Below are positions 17,710 to 26,707 of a DNA stretch of 64,000 nt, one piece after another. The translations under genes were made by a program, and so were the position numbers. The notes under the pieces were generated by a model. It ran no database searches and was not told the origin of the DNA. It saw only the letters and a program-made list of their open reading frames with translations. The DNA is from Lysobacter gummosus (lineage in GTDB: Bacteria > Pseudomonadota > Gammaproteobacteria > Xanthomonadales > Xanthomonadaceae). Numbering within the stretch: position 1 is the stretch's first letter; every line of letters begins with the position of its first letter. The DNA lies in NCBI RefSeq assembly GCF_001442805.1, contig NZ_CP011131.1:186001-250000 (forward strand). The letters are read 5' to 3'.

Positions 17710-18225
17710 TCAGGACTTGGGCGGCTTGGCGAACTTCTGCATCAGCTCGCGCTGCGCGCGTTCCAGATCCAGGCCGCCGCTGCCGTCGGCCTCGTCGTCC
17801 ACGGCGTCGTCGTCGAGCGCGGCATCCTCCGCGATCACCTCATCGATATGCGAAAGCAGCAGTCCCGCATCGACCGTCACGCTCTGCATGCGGTCGCTGG
17901 GAAACACGCCGACGGCGACCTTGGCCTGCATCAGCGCGGCGGCGGTGTGCTCGCGCCACGCGCCCAGCTCGCGCTCGGCCGGGGCGTACTCGCGCAACTG
18001 CGGCGCCTGCGCGAGCGAGGCGCGCGCGGTCGCGGCCGAGGGCCAGGCCGGCAGCAGTTCCTGGCCGTCTTCGTCGAACAAGGTCAGCACGAACTCGCCC
18101 GACATCGCGATCCAGAAGCGCCCGGTGCGCGCCACCGATTCCAGGAACGCGGCGTAGCGCTCCGGGCTGGACAGTTGGACGTACTCCAGCAACTGCTGTT
18201 CGGCGAGGCGGTCTTGTTCGTTCAT
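17710..18225 (-). CDS. DUF2750-like protein
   Basis: Predicted 171-residue cytosolic protein. The central part (RYAAFLESVARTGRFW, then LPAWPSAATARA) resembles the DUF2750 family, followed by an acidic stretch (VIAEDAALDDDAVDDEA) and a basic C-terminus. There is no signal peptide or membrane segment. It lies 32 bases downstream of uppP on the same strand, so co-transcription is likely. The function is unknown. Confidence 0.78.
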   Translation of the reverse strand: MNEQDRLAEQQLLEYVQLSSPERYAAFLESVARTGRFWIAMSGEFVLTLFDEDGQELLPAWPSAATARASLAQAPQLREYAPAERELGAWREHTAAALMQAKVAVGVFPSDRMQSVTVDAGLLLSHIDEVIAEDAALDDDAVDDEADGSGGLDLERAQRELMQKFAKPPKS

Positions 18226-18257
18226 CGGCGAGGTTCCGGCAAGGGATCGGCTGCGGA

Positions 18258-19064
18258 TCAGCTGCCCGAGGGCATCAACAGCAGCAAGGCCGCGCCGAAG
18301 GCGAGGCGGTAGATCGCGAACGCGGTGAAGCGATGGCTCTGGATATAGCGCAACAGCCACTTCACCGCGATGAACGCGGTCACGGCCGAGGCGATGAAGG
18401 CCACCGCGAGCGCGCTCCAGTCCTCGCCGGCCGCGGCCGGGGTGCCGGCCACGTGCATCAGCTCGTAGCCGGTGGCCGCGAACATGGTCGGGATGCCGAC
18501 CAGGAAGGCGAACTCGGTCGCCGCCGCGCGGCTGGTGGTGCCGGCCAGCAGGGCGATGAAGATCGTCGCCGCCGAACGCGAGGTGCCCGGGAACACGCCG
18601 GCCACGACCTGGGCCACGCCGACCAGCGCGGCCACGGTCCAGGTGATTTCGCTGCGTTCGCCCAGCGCGGCCGCGCGCTTGGCGGCGAAATGCTCGGCCG
18701 CGATCATCCACACGCCGCCCAGCACCAGCGCCCAGGCGATCGGGGTGACGTGGTCGGGCAGCTGGAAGCCGGCCTTCTTGACCGCGACGCCGAGCACCGC
18801 GGTGATGCCGAAGGCCAGGCCGAGCTTGAGCAGGTAGTCGAGGTTGTCGCGGCGGGTGAAACCGGTCGCCAGCCCCCACAGCCGCTTCCAGTAGATGACC
18901 ACGACCGCGAGGATCGCGCCGGCCTGGATCGAAATATTGAACAGGTCAGAGCGGGCGCCGAGCCAGTGCTGCGCGATCAGCAGATGCCCGGTGCTGGAAA
19001 TCGGCAGGAATTCGGTGATGCCTTCGATGATGCCCAGGAGGAGGGCGGCGAGCAGATCGGTCAT
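18258..19064 (-). CDS. uppP: Undecaprenyl-diphosphatase (UppP/BacA)
   Basis: Predicted 268-residue inner-membrane phosphatase that recycles undecaprenyl diphosphate for peptidoglycan and other envelope polymers and gives bacitracin tolerance. The two active-site blocks are clear: EGITEFLPISSTGH near the N-terminus and GVFPGTSRSAATI in the middle. About eight hydrophobic segments give the family topology. The ATG at 19064 follows GGGG/GAGG-like bases. It is divergent from glnA with about 285 bases between. Confidence 0.95.
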   Translation of the reverse strand: MTDLLAALLLGIIEGITEFLPISSTGHLLIAQHWLGARSDLFNISIQAGAILAVVVIYWKRLWGLATGFTRRDNLDYLLKLGLAFGITAVLGVAVKKAGFQLPDHVTPIAWALVLGGVWMIAAEHFAAKRAAALGERSEITWTVAALVGVAQVVAGVFPGTSRSAATIFIALLAGTTSRAAATEFAFLVGIPTMFAATGYELMHVAGTPAAAGEDWSALAVAFIASAVTAFIAVKWLLRYIQSHRFTAFAIYRLAFGAALLLLMPSGS

Positions 19065-19154
19065 GAGGGGCCGGGATTCGGGATGGGGGATTCGGGATTC
19101 GCCAAAGCCAGTGGCGAGGCGGCGGGCAGGATAGCCGAAATGGCTTTGATTCAA

Positions 19155-19186
19155 TTTGGTGCGTAAGCTGATTTTATCGCACCAAA
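19155..19186. promoter_or_regulatory. Inverted repeat upstream of the glnA sigma-54 promoter
   Basis: TTTGGTGCG and CGCACCAAA form a perfect 9-bp inverted repeat with a 14-base spacer. GCACCA/TGGTGC half-sites are the core of NtrC enhancers, and the site is about 70 bases upstream of the -24 element. The half-site orientation is the reverse of the classic arrangement, so assignment to NtrC is tentative. Confidence 0.45.
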
Positions 19187-19255
19187 CTAGTTCATTGCTG
19201 CGTTGCGTCACGCTTCTATTTCATATAAATCATGAGCTTGGAGCGGTTGGAAAGT

Positions 19256-19271
19256 TGGCACGCGCTTTGCA
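19256..19271 (+). promoter_or_regulatory. Sigma-54 (-24/-12) promoter of glnA
   Basis: TGGCAC at 19256-19261 and TTGCA at 19267-19271, five bases apart, match the RpoN consensus (TGGCAC-N5-TTGCA). It lies about 80 bases before the glnA start, consistent with nitrogen control of this gene. Confidence 0.85.
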
Positions 19272-19350
19272 TTCCCTATCGGCAGACGGCCTCAAAGCCC
19301 TCGCTTTGCACGAATCCCCAATCCCGCATCCCCAATCCCGGACCCAATCC

Positions 19351-20760
19351 ATGTCTCTCGAACACGTCGAAAAGCTCGTCAAGGATCACAAGGTCGAATT
19401 CATCGATCTGCGTTTCACCGACATGCGTGGCGTCCAGCACCACGTGACCTTCCCCAAGTCGATCGTCGAGCCGGCGCTGTTCGAAGACGGCAAGATGTTC
19501 GACGGCTCCTCGATCAGCGGCTGGAAGGGCATCAACGAGTCGGACATGATCCTGCTGCCCGACGCTTCGACCGCGGTCCTGGATCCGTTCACCGCCGATC
19601 CGACCCTGATCCTGACCTGCGACATCCTCGACCCGGCCACCATGCAGGCCTATTCGCGCGACCCGCGCGGCGTGGCCAAGCGCGCCGAGGCCTATCTGAA
19701 GTCCAGCGGCATCGCCGACCAGGCCTTCTTCGGCCCGGAACCGGAATTCTTCATCTTCGACTCGGTGCGTTACGCCAATGAGATGGGCCACACCTTCTTC
19801 CACATCGATTCGGAAGAAGCGGCGTGGAACTCGGGCAAGGAATACGAAGGCGGCAACAGCGGCTACCGTCCGGGCGTGAAGGGCGGCTATTTCCCGGTCG
19901 CGCCGCTCGATTCGCTGCACGACATCCGCTCGGAGATGTGCAAGACGCTGGAAGCGGTCGGCATCGAAGTCGAAGTGCACCACCACGAAGTCGCCAACGC
20001 CGGCCAGTGCGAGATCGGCACCAAGTTCAACTCGCTGGTCGCCAAGGCCGACGAGCTGTTGACGATGAAGTACATCATCAAGAACGTCGCCCATCGCAAC
20101 GGCAAGACCGCGACCTTCATGCCCAAGCCGATCGTCGGCGACAACGGCAGCGGCATGCACGTGCACCAGTCGCTGGCCAAGGGCGGCGTCAACCTGTTCT
20201 CCGGCGACGGCTACGGCGGCCTGTCGCAGATGGCGCTGTGGTACATCGGCGGCGTGTTCAAGCACGCGCGCGCCATCAACGCCTTCACCAACTCCGGCAC
20301 CAACAGCTACAAGCGCCTGGTCCCGGGCTTCGAAGCCCCGGTGATGCTGGCCTACTCGGCGCGCAACCGTTCGGCGAGCTGCCGCATTCCGTACGTGGCC
20401 AACCCGAAGGCGCGCCGCATCGAAATGCGCTTCCCCGATCCGATCCAGTCGGGCTACCTGACCTTCGCCGCGCTGATGATGGCCGGCCTGGACGGCATCA
20501 AGAACCAGATCGATCCGGGCGCGCCGAGCGACAAGGATCTGTACGACCTGCCGCCGGAAGAAGAGAAGGGCATCCCGACCGTGTGCCATTCGCTCGACCA
20601 GGCGCTGGAAGCGTTGGACAAGGATCGCGAGTTCCTCAAGGCCGGCGGCGTGTTCACCGACGACTTCATCGACGGCTACATCGCGTTGAAGATGCAGGAA
20701 GTGACCAAATTCCGCGCCGCAACTCACCCGCTCGAATACCAGATGTACTACGCCGTCTAA
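19351..20760 (+). CDS. glnA: Glutamine synthetase, type I
   Basis: Predicted 469-residue cytosolic enzyme that makes glutamine from glutamate, ammonia and ATP, forming dodecamers. Visible motifs are [28 protein letters not shown], the ATP-site block [12 protein letters not shown], and the DLYDLPPEE segment with the tyrosine adenylylated by GlnE. The ATG at 19351 matches the normal family start (MSLEHVEKL). It is preceded by a sigma-54 promoter and lies in a nitrogen block with glnK and amtB. A partial copy of its last codons occurs downstream at 20882-20915. Confidence 0.98.
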   Translation: MSLEHVEKLVKDHKVEFIDLRFTDMRGVQHHVTFPKSIVEPALFEDGKMFDGSSISGWKGINESDMILLPDASTAVLDPFTADPTLILTCDILDPATMQAYSRDPRGVAKRAEAYLKSSGIADQAFFGPEPEFFIFDSVRYANEMGHTFFHIDSEEAAWNSGKEYEGGNSGYRPGVKGGYFPVAPLDSLHDIRSEMCKTLEAVGIEVEVHHHEVANAGQCEIGTKFNSLVAKADELLTMKYIIKNVAHRNGKTATFMPKPIVGDNGSGMHVHQSLAKGGVNLFSGDGYGGLSQMALWYIGGVFKHARAINAFTNSGTNSYKRLVPGFEAPVMLAYSARNRSASCRIPYVANPKARRIEMRFPDPIQSGYLTFAALMMAGLDGIKNQIDPGAPSDKDLYDLPPEEEKGIPTVCHSLDQALEALDKDREFLKAGGVFTDDFIDGYIALKMQEVTKFRAATHPLEYQMYYAV

Positions 20761-20881
20761 AGAAGTTGCTGCATATGTGTATCGGGTCTTCGGACCGGCG
20801 GATGTCCGGCCCGGTCCTTGCGGACCGGGCGCTCACCGGGCCGGAATGCGCTTCAACGCATTCCGGAAAGCTCCCGGTTCG

Positions 20882-20915
20882 CCCGCTCGAATGCCAGATG
20901 TACTACGCGGTCTGA
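20882..20915 (+). repeat. Partial duplicate of the glnA 3' end in a hairpin-rich gap
   Basis: Bases 20882-20915 repeat the last 34 bases of glnA (20727-20760) with three substitutions, and would encode PLECQMYYAV then a stop, against [10 protein letters not shown] in GlnA. No open gene precedes it, so it is a remnant or decoy. The 264-base gap to the next gene also has three inverted repeats: 20809-20830 (GCCCGGTCC/GGACCGGGC), 20843-20864 (GGAATGCG/CGCATTCC) and 20938-20973 (13-bp arms GGTCCGCAACGGC). Confidence 0.85.
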
Positions 20916-21024
20916 AGCAGTCCAGGCGCGCGCACAAGGTCCGCAACGGCAAGATTCCGCGCCGTTGCGGACCGATGCGCCGCGCGATTCGCAGCACCGT
21001 CGTGAACCAGGAGAGCAACGCCCG

Positions 21025-21483
21025 ATGCACATCCGTACCGGCGAACTCGACCATCCCGAAGTGATCGCGCTGTTGCGCGAACACCTGCAGGGCATGGCCG
21101 AACTGTCGCCGCCGGAAAGCGTCCACGCGCTCGATCTGGACGGGCTCAGGCATCCGGACATCACGTTCTGGAGCGCCTGGGGCGAAGGCGATGATCTGCT
21201 CGGTTGCGGCGCACTCAAGCGGCTCGACGACGGGCATGGGGAAATCAAATCGATGCGCACCGCCAGTGCGCATCGACGTCGCGGCGTCGCCGCGGCGATG
21301 CTCGAACACATCCTCGGCGAGGCCGGCCGGCGCGAGTATCGGCGGCTGAGCCTGGAAACCGGCTCGATGGATGGATTCGAGCCGGCGCGCAGCCTGTACG
21401 CGCGTTACGGCTTCGACTACTGCGGGCCCTTCGCCGGATATCGCGACGATCCCAACAGCGTGTTCATGAGCAAAGCGTTGTAA
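21025..21483 (+). CDS. GNAT-family N-acetyltransferase
   Basis: Predicted 152-residue cytosolic acetyltransferase. It has the GNAT core: LGCGALKRL (beta 4), then EIKSMRTASAHRRRGVAAAML with the acetyl-CoA pyrophosphate loop RRRGVA, and SLETGSMDGFEPARSLYARYGF. This is typical of the YsnE/PhnO-like small-molecule or amino-group acetyltransferases. The ATG at 21025 follows CAGGAGAGCAACG. The substrate is unknown. Confidence 0.85.
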   Translation: MHIRTGELDHPEVIALLREHLQGMAELSPPESVHALDLDGLRHPDITFWSAWGEGDDLLGCGALKRLDDGHGEIKSMRTASAHRRRGVAAAMLEHILGEAGRREYRRLSLETGSMDGFEPARSLYARYGFDYCGPFAGYRDDPNSVFMSKAL

Positions 21484-21491
21484 CCCACACA

Positions 21492-21527
21492 CGGCCCGAG
21501 GCGAATGCCCCGGGCCGTTTTCGTTTT
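21492..21527 (+). terminator. Rho-independent terminator after the GNAT gene
   Basis: CGGCCCGAGGC and GCCCCGGGCCG form an 11-bp stem with one mismatch and a GAAT loop, followed by TTTTCGTTTT, 8 bases after the stop. Confidence 0.8.
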
Positions 21528-21682
21528 CCACTCACAACCCATGAGGACACGCACGACGGGCCAAGCCCGCCGCGGGGCGGCTTGTTTCCGAAAAACCGCG
21601 AGGGCGCCAACGAAGCGCCCCGCGATCACCGCGCACATCGCAATGACCGGGGAGGGGCCACCGCTTATGAGGAGCCTGCGTC

Positions 21683-22868
<1,186 letters not shown>

Positions 22869-22890
22869 CCCCTGCCTGCGAGAGACGAAC

Positions 22891-24276
22891 ATGAAGTACG
22901 ACACGATGCTCGAACCCCGCTCGCGCGAGCGGATGCTGCGAACCCTGGCCTGGAGCGCGTTGCCGGCGGCGGCCTTGCTCGCCCTCGCCCCTGCGCATGC
23001 GCAGGAAGCGGCGGCGGCCGCGGAAGCGGCCAAACCCATCGTCGATAAAGGCGATGTCGCCTGGATGCTGACCTCGACCTTGCTGGTGCTGTTAATGACC
23101 GTACCGGGCCTGGCGCTGTTCTACGGCGGACTGGTGCGCTCCAAGAACGTACTGTCGGTGTTGATGCAGGTGCTGGCGGTGTTCTCGCTGCTGGTCTTGC
23201 TGTGGGTGGTCTACGGTTATTCGCTGGCCTTCAACGGCGGCAACGCCTTCATCGGCAACCTCGACAAGCTGTTCCTCAAGGGCGTGAACAAGGAATCGCT
23301 GGCGGCGACCTTCAGCGCCGGCGTGTCGCTGCCCGAATATGTGTTCATCGCCTTCCAGTCGACCTTCGCCGGCATCACCGGCGCGCTGATCGTCGGCGCC
23401 TTCGCCGAGCGCATCAAGTTCTCGGCGGTGCTGCTGTTCTCGGTGCTGTGGTTCACCTTCGCCTACCTGCCGATCGCGCACATGGTCTGGTACGGGCCGG
23501 ACGGTTTCCTGTTCGCCAAGGGCGCGATCGACTTCGCCGGCGGCACGGTGGTGCACATCAACGCCGGTGTCGCCGGCCTGGTCGGCGCCTACTTCGTCGG
23601 CAAGCGCGTGGGTTACGGACGCGAGGCGATCAAGCCGCACAACGTCACCTTCACCATGATCGGCGCGTCGTTGCTGTGGGTGGGCTGGTTCGGCTTCAAC
23701 GCCGGTTCCAACCTGGAAGCGACCGCGGGCGCGGCGCTGGCGTTCCTCAACACGCTGCTGGCGACCGCGGCGGCGGCGTTGGCCTGGAGCCTGGTGGAGA
23801 AGGTGATCAAGGGCAAGCCGTCGATGCTCGGCGGCGCCTCTGGCGTGGTCGCCGGACTGGTCGCGATCACCCCGGCCTGCGGCACGGTCGGCCCGTTCGG
23901 CGCGATCGCCATCGGCGCGATCGCCGGCGCGGTGTGCGTGTGGGGCGTGCACGGGCTCAAGCGCCTGCTGCGCGCGGACGACGCGCTCGACGTGTTCGGC
24001 GTGCACGGCCTGGGCGGCATCATCGGCGCATTGCTGACCGCGGTGTTCAGCGCGCCGGCGCTGGGCGGATTCGGCTTCGGCGCGGGCAACGACAGCATCG
24101 CTTCGCAGCTGGGCGTGCAGGCGCTCGGCGTCGGCATCACCATCGTGTGGTCGGGCGTGGTGTCGGTGGTCGCGTTCGCGATCGTCAAGCTGGTGATCGG
24201 CCTGCGCGTGCCGGAAGAAGCCGAGCGCGAAGGCCTGGATATCACCACGCACGGCGAGTCGGCGTACGAGAGCTGA
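22891..24276 (+). CDS. amtB: Ammonium transporter AmtB
   Basis: Predicted 461-residue inner-membrane ammonium channel. A signal-peptide-like N-terminus (APAHAQ) precedes about 11 transmembrane segments. Family landmarks are FYGGLVRSKNVLSVLMQ, the pore-related FAGGTVVHINAG with the first channel His, and DVFGVHGLGGIIGALLT with the second. The C-terminus is short and charged, for GlnK contact. It starts at ATG 22891, 22 bases after glnK. Confidence 0.97.
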   Translation: MKYDTMLEPRSRERMLRTLAWSALPAAALLALAPAHAQEAAAAAEAAKPIVDKGDVAWMLTSTLLVLLMTVPGLALFYGGLVRSKNVLSVLMQVLAVFSLLVLLWVVYGYSLAFNGGNAFIGNLDKLFLKGVNKESLAATFSAGVSLPEYVFIAFQSTFAGITGALIVGAFAERIKFSAVLLFSVLWFTFAYLPIAHMVWYGPDGFLFAKGAIDFAGGTVVHINAGVAGLVGAYFVGKRVGYGREAIKPHNVTFTMIGASLLWVGWFGFNAGSNLEATAGAALAFLNTLLATAAAALAWSLVEKVIKGKPSMLGGASGVVAGLVAITPACGTVGPFGAIAIGAIAGAVCVWGVHGLKRLLRADDALDVFGVHGLGGIIGALLTAVFSAPALGGFGFGAGNDSIASQLGVQALGVGITIVWSGVVSVVAFAIVKLVIGLRVPEEAEREGLDITTHGESAYES

Positions 24277-24284
24277 TCGGCGAA

Positions 24285-24310
24285 CCCCTCTCCCGTATGC
24301 GGGAGAGGGG
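24285..24310 (+). terminator. Hairpin after amtB
   Basis: CCCCTCTCCCG and CGGGAGAGGGG form a perfect 11-bp stem with a TATG loop. It starts 8 bases after the stop and has no T-run. It is the same CCCTCTCCCG/CGGGAGAGGG sequence as the duplicated repeats at 63.1-63.5 kb, so it may be a dispersed element used as an mRNA end. Confidence 0.6.
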
Positions 24311-24367
24311 GCAGGCCGGGTGCGTGCGATGCGCCTCGCGGCGACGCGGACGTTGCAGGCAAGAATC

Positions 24368-24406
24368 AAAAATGGATTCCGGCGCAAGCTCGAATCCATT
24401 TTTTTT
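24368..24406. terminator. Bidirectional-looking terminator between amtB and the protease
   Basis: AAAAATGGATTC and GAATCCATTTTT pair in a 12-bp stem with a 12-base loop and a run of T on the right side (and A on the left). The following 386 bases to the protease start contain no supported gene; part (about 24600-24660) is notably AT-rich and probably holds the protease promoter. Confidence 0.75.
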
Positions 24407-24792
24407 CCCGACGCCCATCGATCCGGCCACCGCGCCACTCTGGGTTGGGTAATCGATTTCCGCACGATTCACGCGCTATCGCCGCTTCACAATGCGCGTC
24501 GCAGTTTGCTTTTCGCCGCTTGCGCGCTCACGCGCCGATTCATGCAATCGGCGCAGTGACCGATGCGCAATCCATGATCCGCATCAACGAACGCGATGTG
24601 ACGAATAGTCTTTTACGCGTTGTCGAATAAATATTTCCGCCTAGTCTGCCTAACGCGGACATAGCGCTGTCCGCCGACACGTCCGGACGCGCTCGCGTAA
24701 GGCAACGTCATTCCAACATGCTCGATCGCGAGAGGGGACCAGGACGGTTCCGCCGCATCTGCGGCTCAACGAAACCTCACGGGAGTTTCGCA

Positions 24793-26190
24793 ATGGCTCA
24801 GCAATCCAAGTATTTCCGCCCGCACCTGCTGGCGGCCGCCACCGTTTGCGTCATCGTCACCGCGCCGGCCTTCGCCGCCGACCGCGTCAACCTGACCAGC
24901 CTGGATCCCCAGCAGCCGGTCGCCGGTTTCATCGTTGCGTACAAGTCCGGCACGCCCAAGGGTGTGGATCTGCAACGCCAGCTCAGCACCGCGGTCGGCA
25001 CGCTGGGCCAGAAGGGATTGACGATCAAGCACGTGCGCGCGGTATCGACCGGCGGCGAGCTGATCGAAGTCAACCGTCCGCTCGACGTGGTCGAGGCGAC
25101 TACGCTGATGCAGCAGATCGCGGCCGATCCCGATGTCGAGTACATCGAACCCAACTCGATGTTCTACCCGGCGCTGACCCCGAACGATCCCAGCTATCCC
25201 TCGCAATTCGGCCTGGGCGGCACCTGGGGCATCCGCGCCAACACCGCGTGGGACAACACCTATCAGGGCCAGGGCAAGATCATCGCGGTGATCGACACCG
25301 GCATCACCAGCCATCCCGACCTCGCGCAGAATCTGACCTCGCCGACCGGTTACGACTTCATCAGCAACGCCGCCGCCGCGCGCGACAGCAACGGCCGCGA
25401 CGCCAATCCGGCCGACCAGGGCGACTGGACCACCGCCGGTCAATGCGGCGCCGGCCGTCCGGCCACCAACTCCAGCTGGCACGGCACCCACGTGACCGGC
25501 ATCGCCGCGGCGGTGACCAACAACGCGGTCGGCGTGGCCGGCACCGCGTTCAAGGCCAAGGTGCTCAGCGCGCGCGTGCTCGGCGCCTGCGGCGGCACGC
25601 TGGTGGATATCGCCGATGCGATCACCTGGGCGTCGGGCGGCACCGTCAGCGGCGTGCCCGCGGTCGGCGTCAACAAGGCCACGGTGATCAACATGAGCCT
25701 GGGCGGCGGCGGCGCATGCAGCTCGACCTTCCAGACCGCGATCAACGGCGCGGTGGCGCGCGGCGTGACCGTGGTGGTGGCGGCCGGCAACAGCAACGCC
25801 AACGCTTCGGGCTTCCAGCCGGCCAGCTGCGCCAACGTGATCACGGTCGGTGCCACCACCTCGGCCGGCGTGCGCGCCAGCTTCTCCAACTGGGGACCGC
25901 TGGTGGATGTGGCCGCGCCGGGCCAGAGCATCTTGTCGACGCTCAACTCCGGCACCACCGTACCCGGCGCGGCGAGCTATGCGAGCTACAGCGGCACCTC
26001 GATGGCCTCGCCGTTCGTGGCCGGCGTGGTCGCGCTGATGCAATCCAAGCCGGGTGTCGACCGCACGCCCGCGCAGGCCGAGGCGATCATCAAGGCGGTG
26101 GCGAACATCACCCCGTTCCCGGTGGTGCAGAGCCCGGCGATCGGCTCGGGTATCGTCAACGCGGATAAGGCCACCGACGCCACGCCGTGA
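24793..26190 (+). CDS. Secreted subtilisin-type serine protease (S8)
   Basis: Predicted 465-residue extracellular protease. A signal peptide (1 to about 29, APAFAA) is followed by an inhibitor-like propeptide (to about 135) and a catalytic domain. The triad is complete: Asp168 (AVIDTGITSHPD), His230 (HGTHVTG) and Ser403 (SGTSMASP). The oxyanion Asn is in AAGNSNANASG. There is no C-terminal P or PPC domain, so it is shorter than many Xanthomonas exoproteases. The ATG at 24793 was chosen because it opens the signal peptide. It probably serves predation or nutrient release. Confidence 0.93.
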   Translation: MAQQSKYFRPHLLAAATVCVIVTAPAFAADRVNLTSLDPQQPVAGFIVAYKSGTPKGVDLQRQLSTAVGTLGQKGLTIKHVRAVSTGGELIEVNRPLDVVEATTLMQQIAADPDVEYIEPNSMFYPALTPNDPSYPSQFGLGGTWGIRANTAWDNTYQGQGKIIAVIDTGITSHPDLAQNLTSPTGYDFISNAAAARDSNGRDANPADQGDWTTAGQCGAGRPATNSSWHGTHVTGIAAAVTNNAVGVAGTAFKAKVLSARVLGACGGTLVDIADAITWASGGTVSGVPAVGVNKATVINMSLGGGGACSSTFQTAINGAVARGVTVVVAAGNSNANASGFQPASCANVITVGATTSAGVRASFSNWGPLVDVAAPGQSILSTLNSGTTVPGAASYASYSGTSMASPFVAGVVALMQSKPGVDRTPAQAEAIIKAVANITPFPVVQSPAIGSGIVNADKATDATP

Positions 26191-26259
26191 TCGCGGCGCG
26201 ACCCGGCCGACGGCAACGGCCGGGTCGGGCTTGAAGCGAACGATCGCACTGGCGATCTT

Positions 26260-26283
26260 GAACCCCGGCTTCGGCCGGGGTTC
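26260..26283 (+). terminator. Terminator hairpin after the protease gene
   Basis: GAACCCCGGC, loop TTCG, GCCGGGGTTC forms a 10-bp perfect stem with the stable UUCG tetraloop, followed by TTCGTTG. Confidence 0.75.
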
Positions 26284-26571
26284 TTCGTTGCGCCGCCGCG
26301 CCTGCGACGACAGCGAGCGCATCGGCCGTGATGCATTGCGCAATCCGGCGCCCGAGCGGAAATTCTCCCGCGTGCGCTCGCACCTGCGCGCGGACGCGAC
26401 TTAGGTCTGAACCTGTCGTCTTCATCGAAGCGGCGAATGCGCGCAACGCGCGCATGAACGGGCCGTGCGCGTGATTCGCATCACGCAACCGCCGGACCAC
26501 GCTGCCTGTTGCGCGGCAACGACGGTTGCGCCGCGTAACCATGCTGCATCGCCGCATGCTGTCCGTTTTGT

Positions 26572-26585
26572 TGACAGCGCTGTCA
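26572..26585. promoter_or_regulatory. LacI-type operator before a TonB receptor
   Basis: TGACAGCGCTGTCA is a perfect 14-bp palindrome, 123 bases before the receptor start. It fits the same pattern TGACARCGYTGTCA as the operator at 7076-7091. A LacI regulator encoded 5 kb away (31587-32612) is a candidate binder. The rest of the 517-base gap from 26191 holds only the terminator. Confidence 0.7.
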
Positions 26586-26707
26586 TGGCCGCGCTACAAG
26601 CTGTCCCGCACCAACGGCAGGCTTCCGCGCGAAGCGTGAGCGCCGGATGGCCGCAACACCCACAACATGATCGGCCGCGAAGCCGACCCCGGGGAGGGGA
26701 TGTTCTG

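Larger units (their letters stand above)
19070..19347. repeat. Inverted pair of GGGATTCGG-type repeats flanking the glnA promoter
   Basis: At 19075-19104 there are tandem GGGATTCGGGAT-like units; at 19311-19347 the complementary form (CGAATCCCCAATCCC, CCCCAATCCCGG) appears. A similar inverted pair lies at 41330-41450 between sctS and sctR. The glnA promoter lies between the arms here. Confidence 0.6.
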
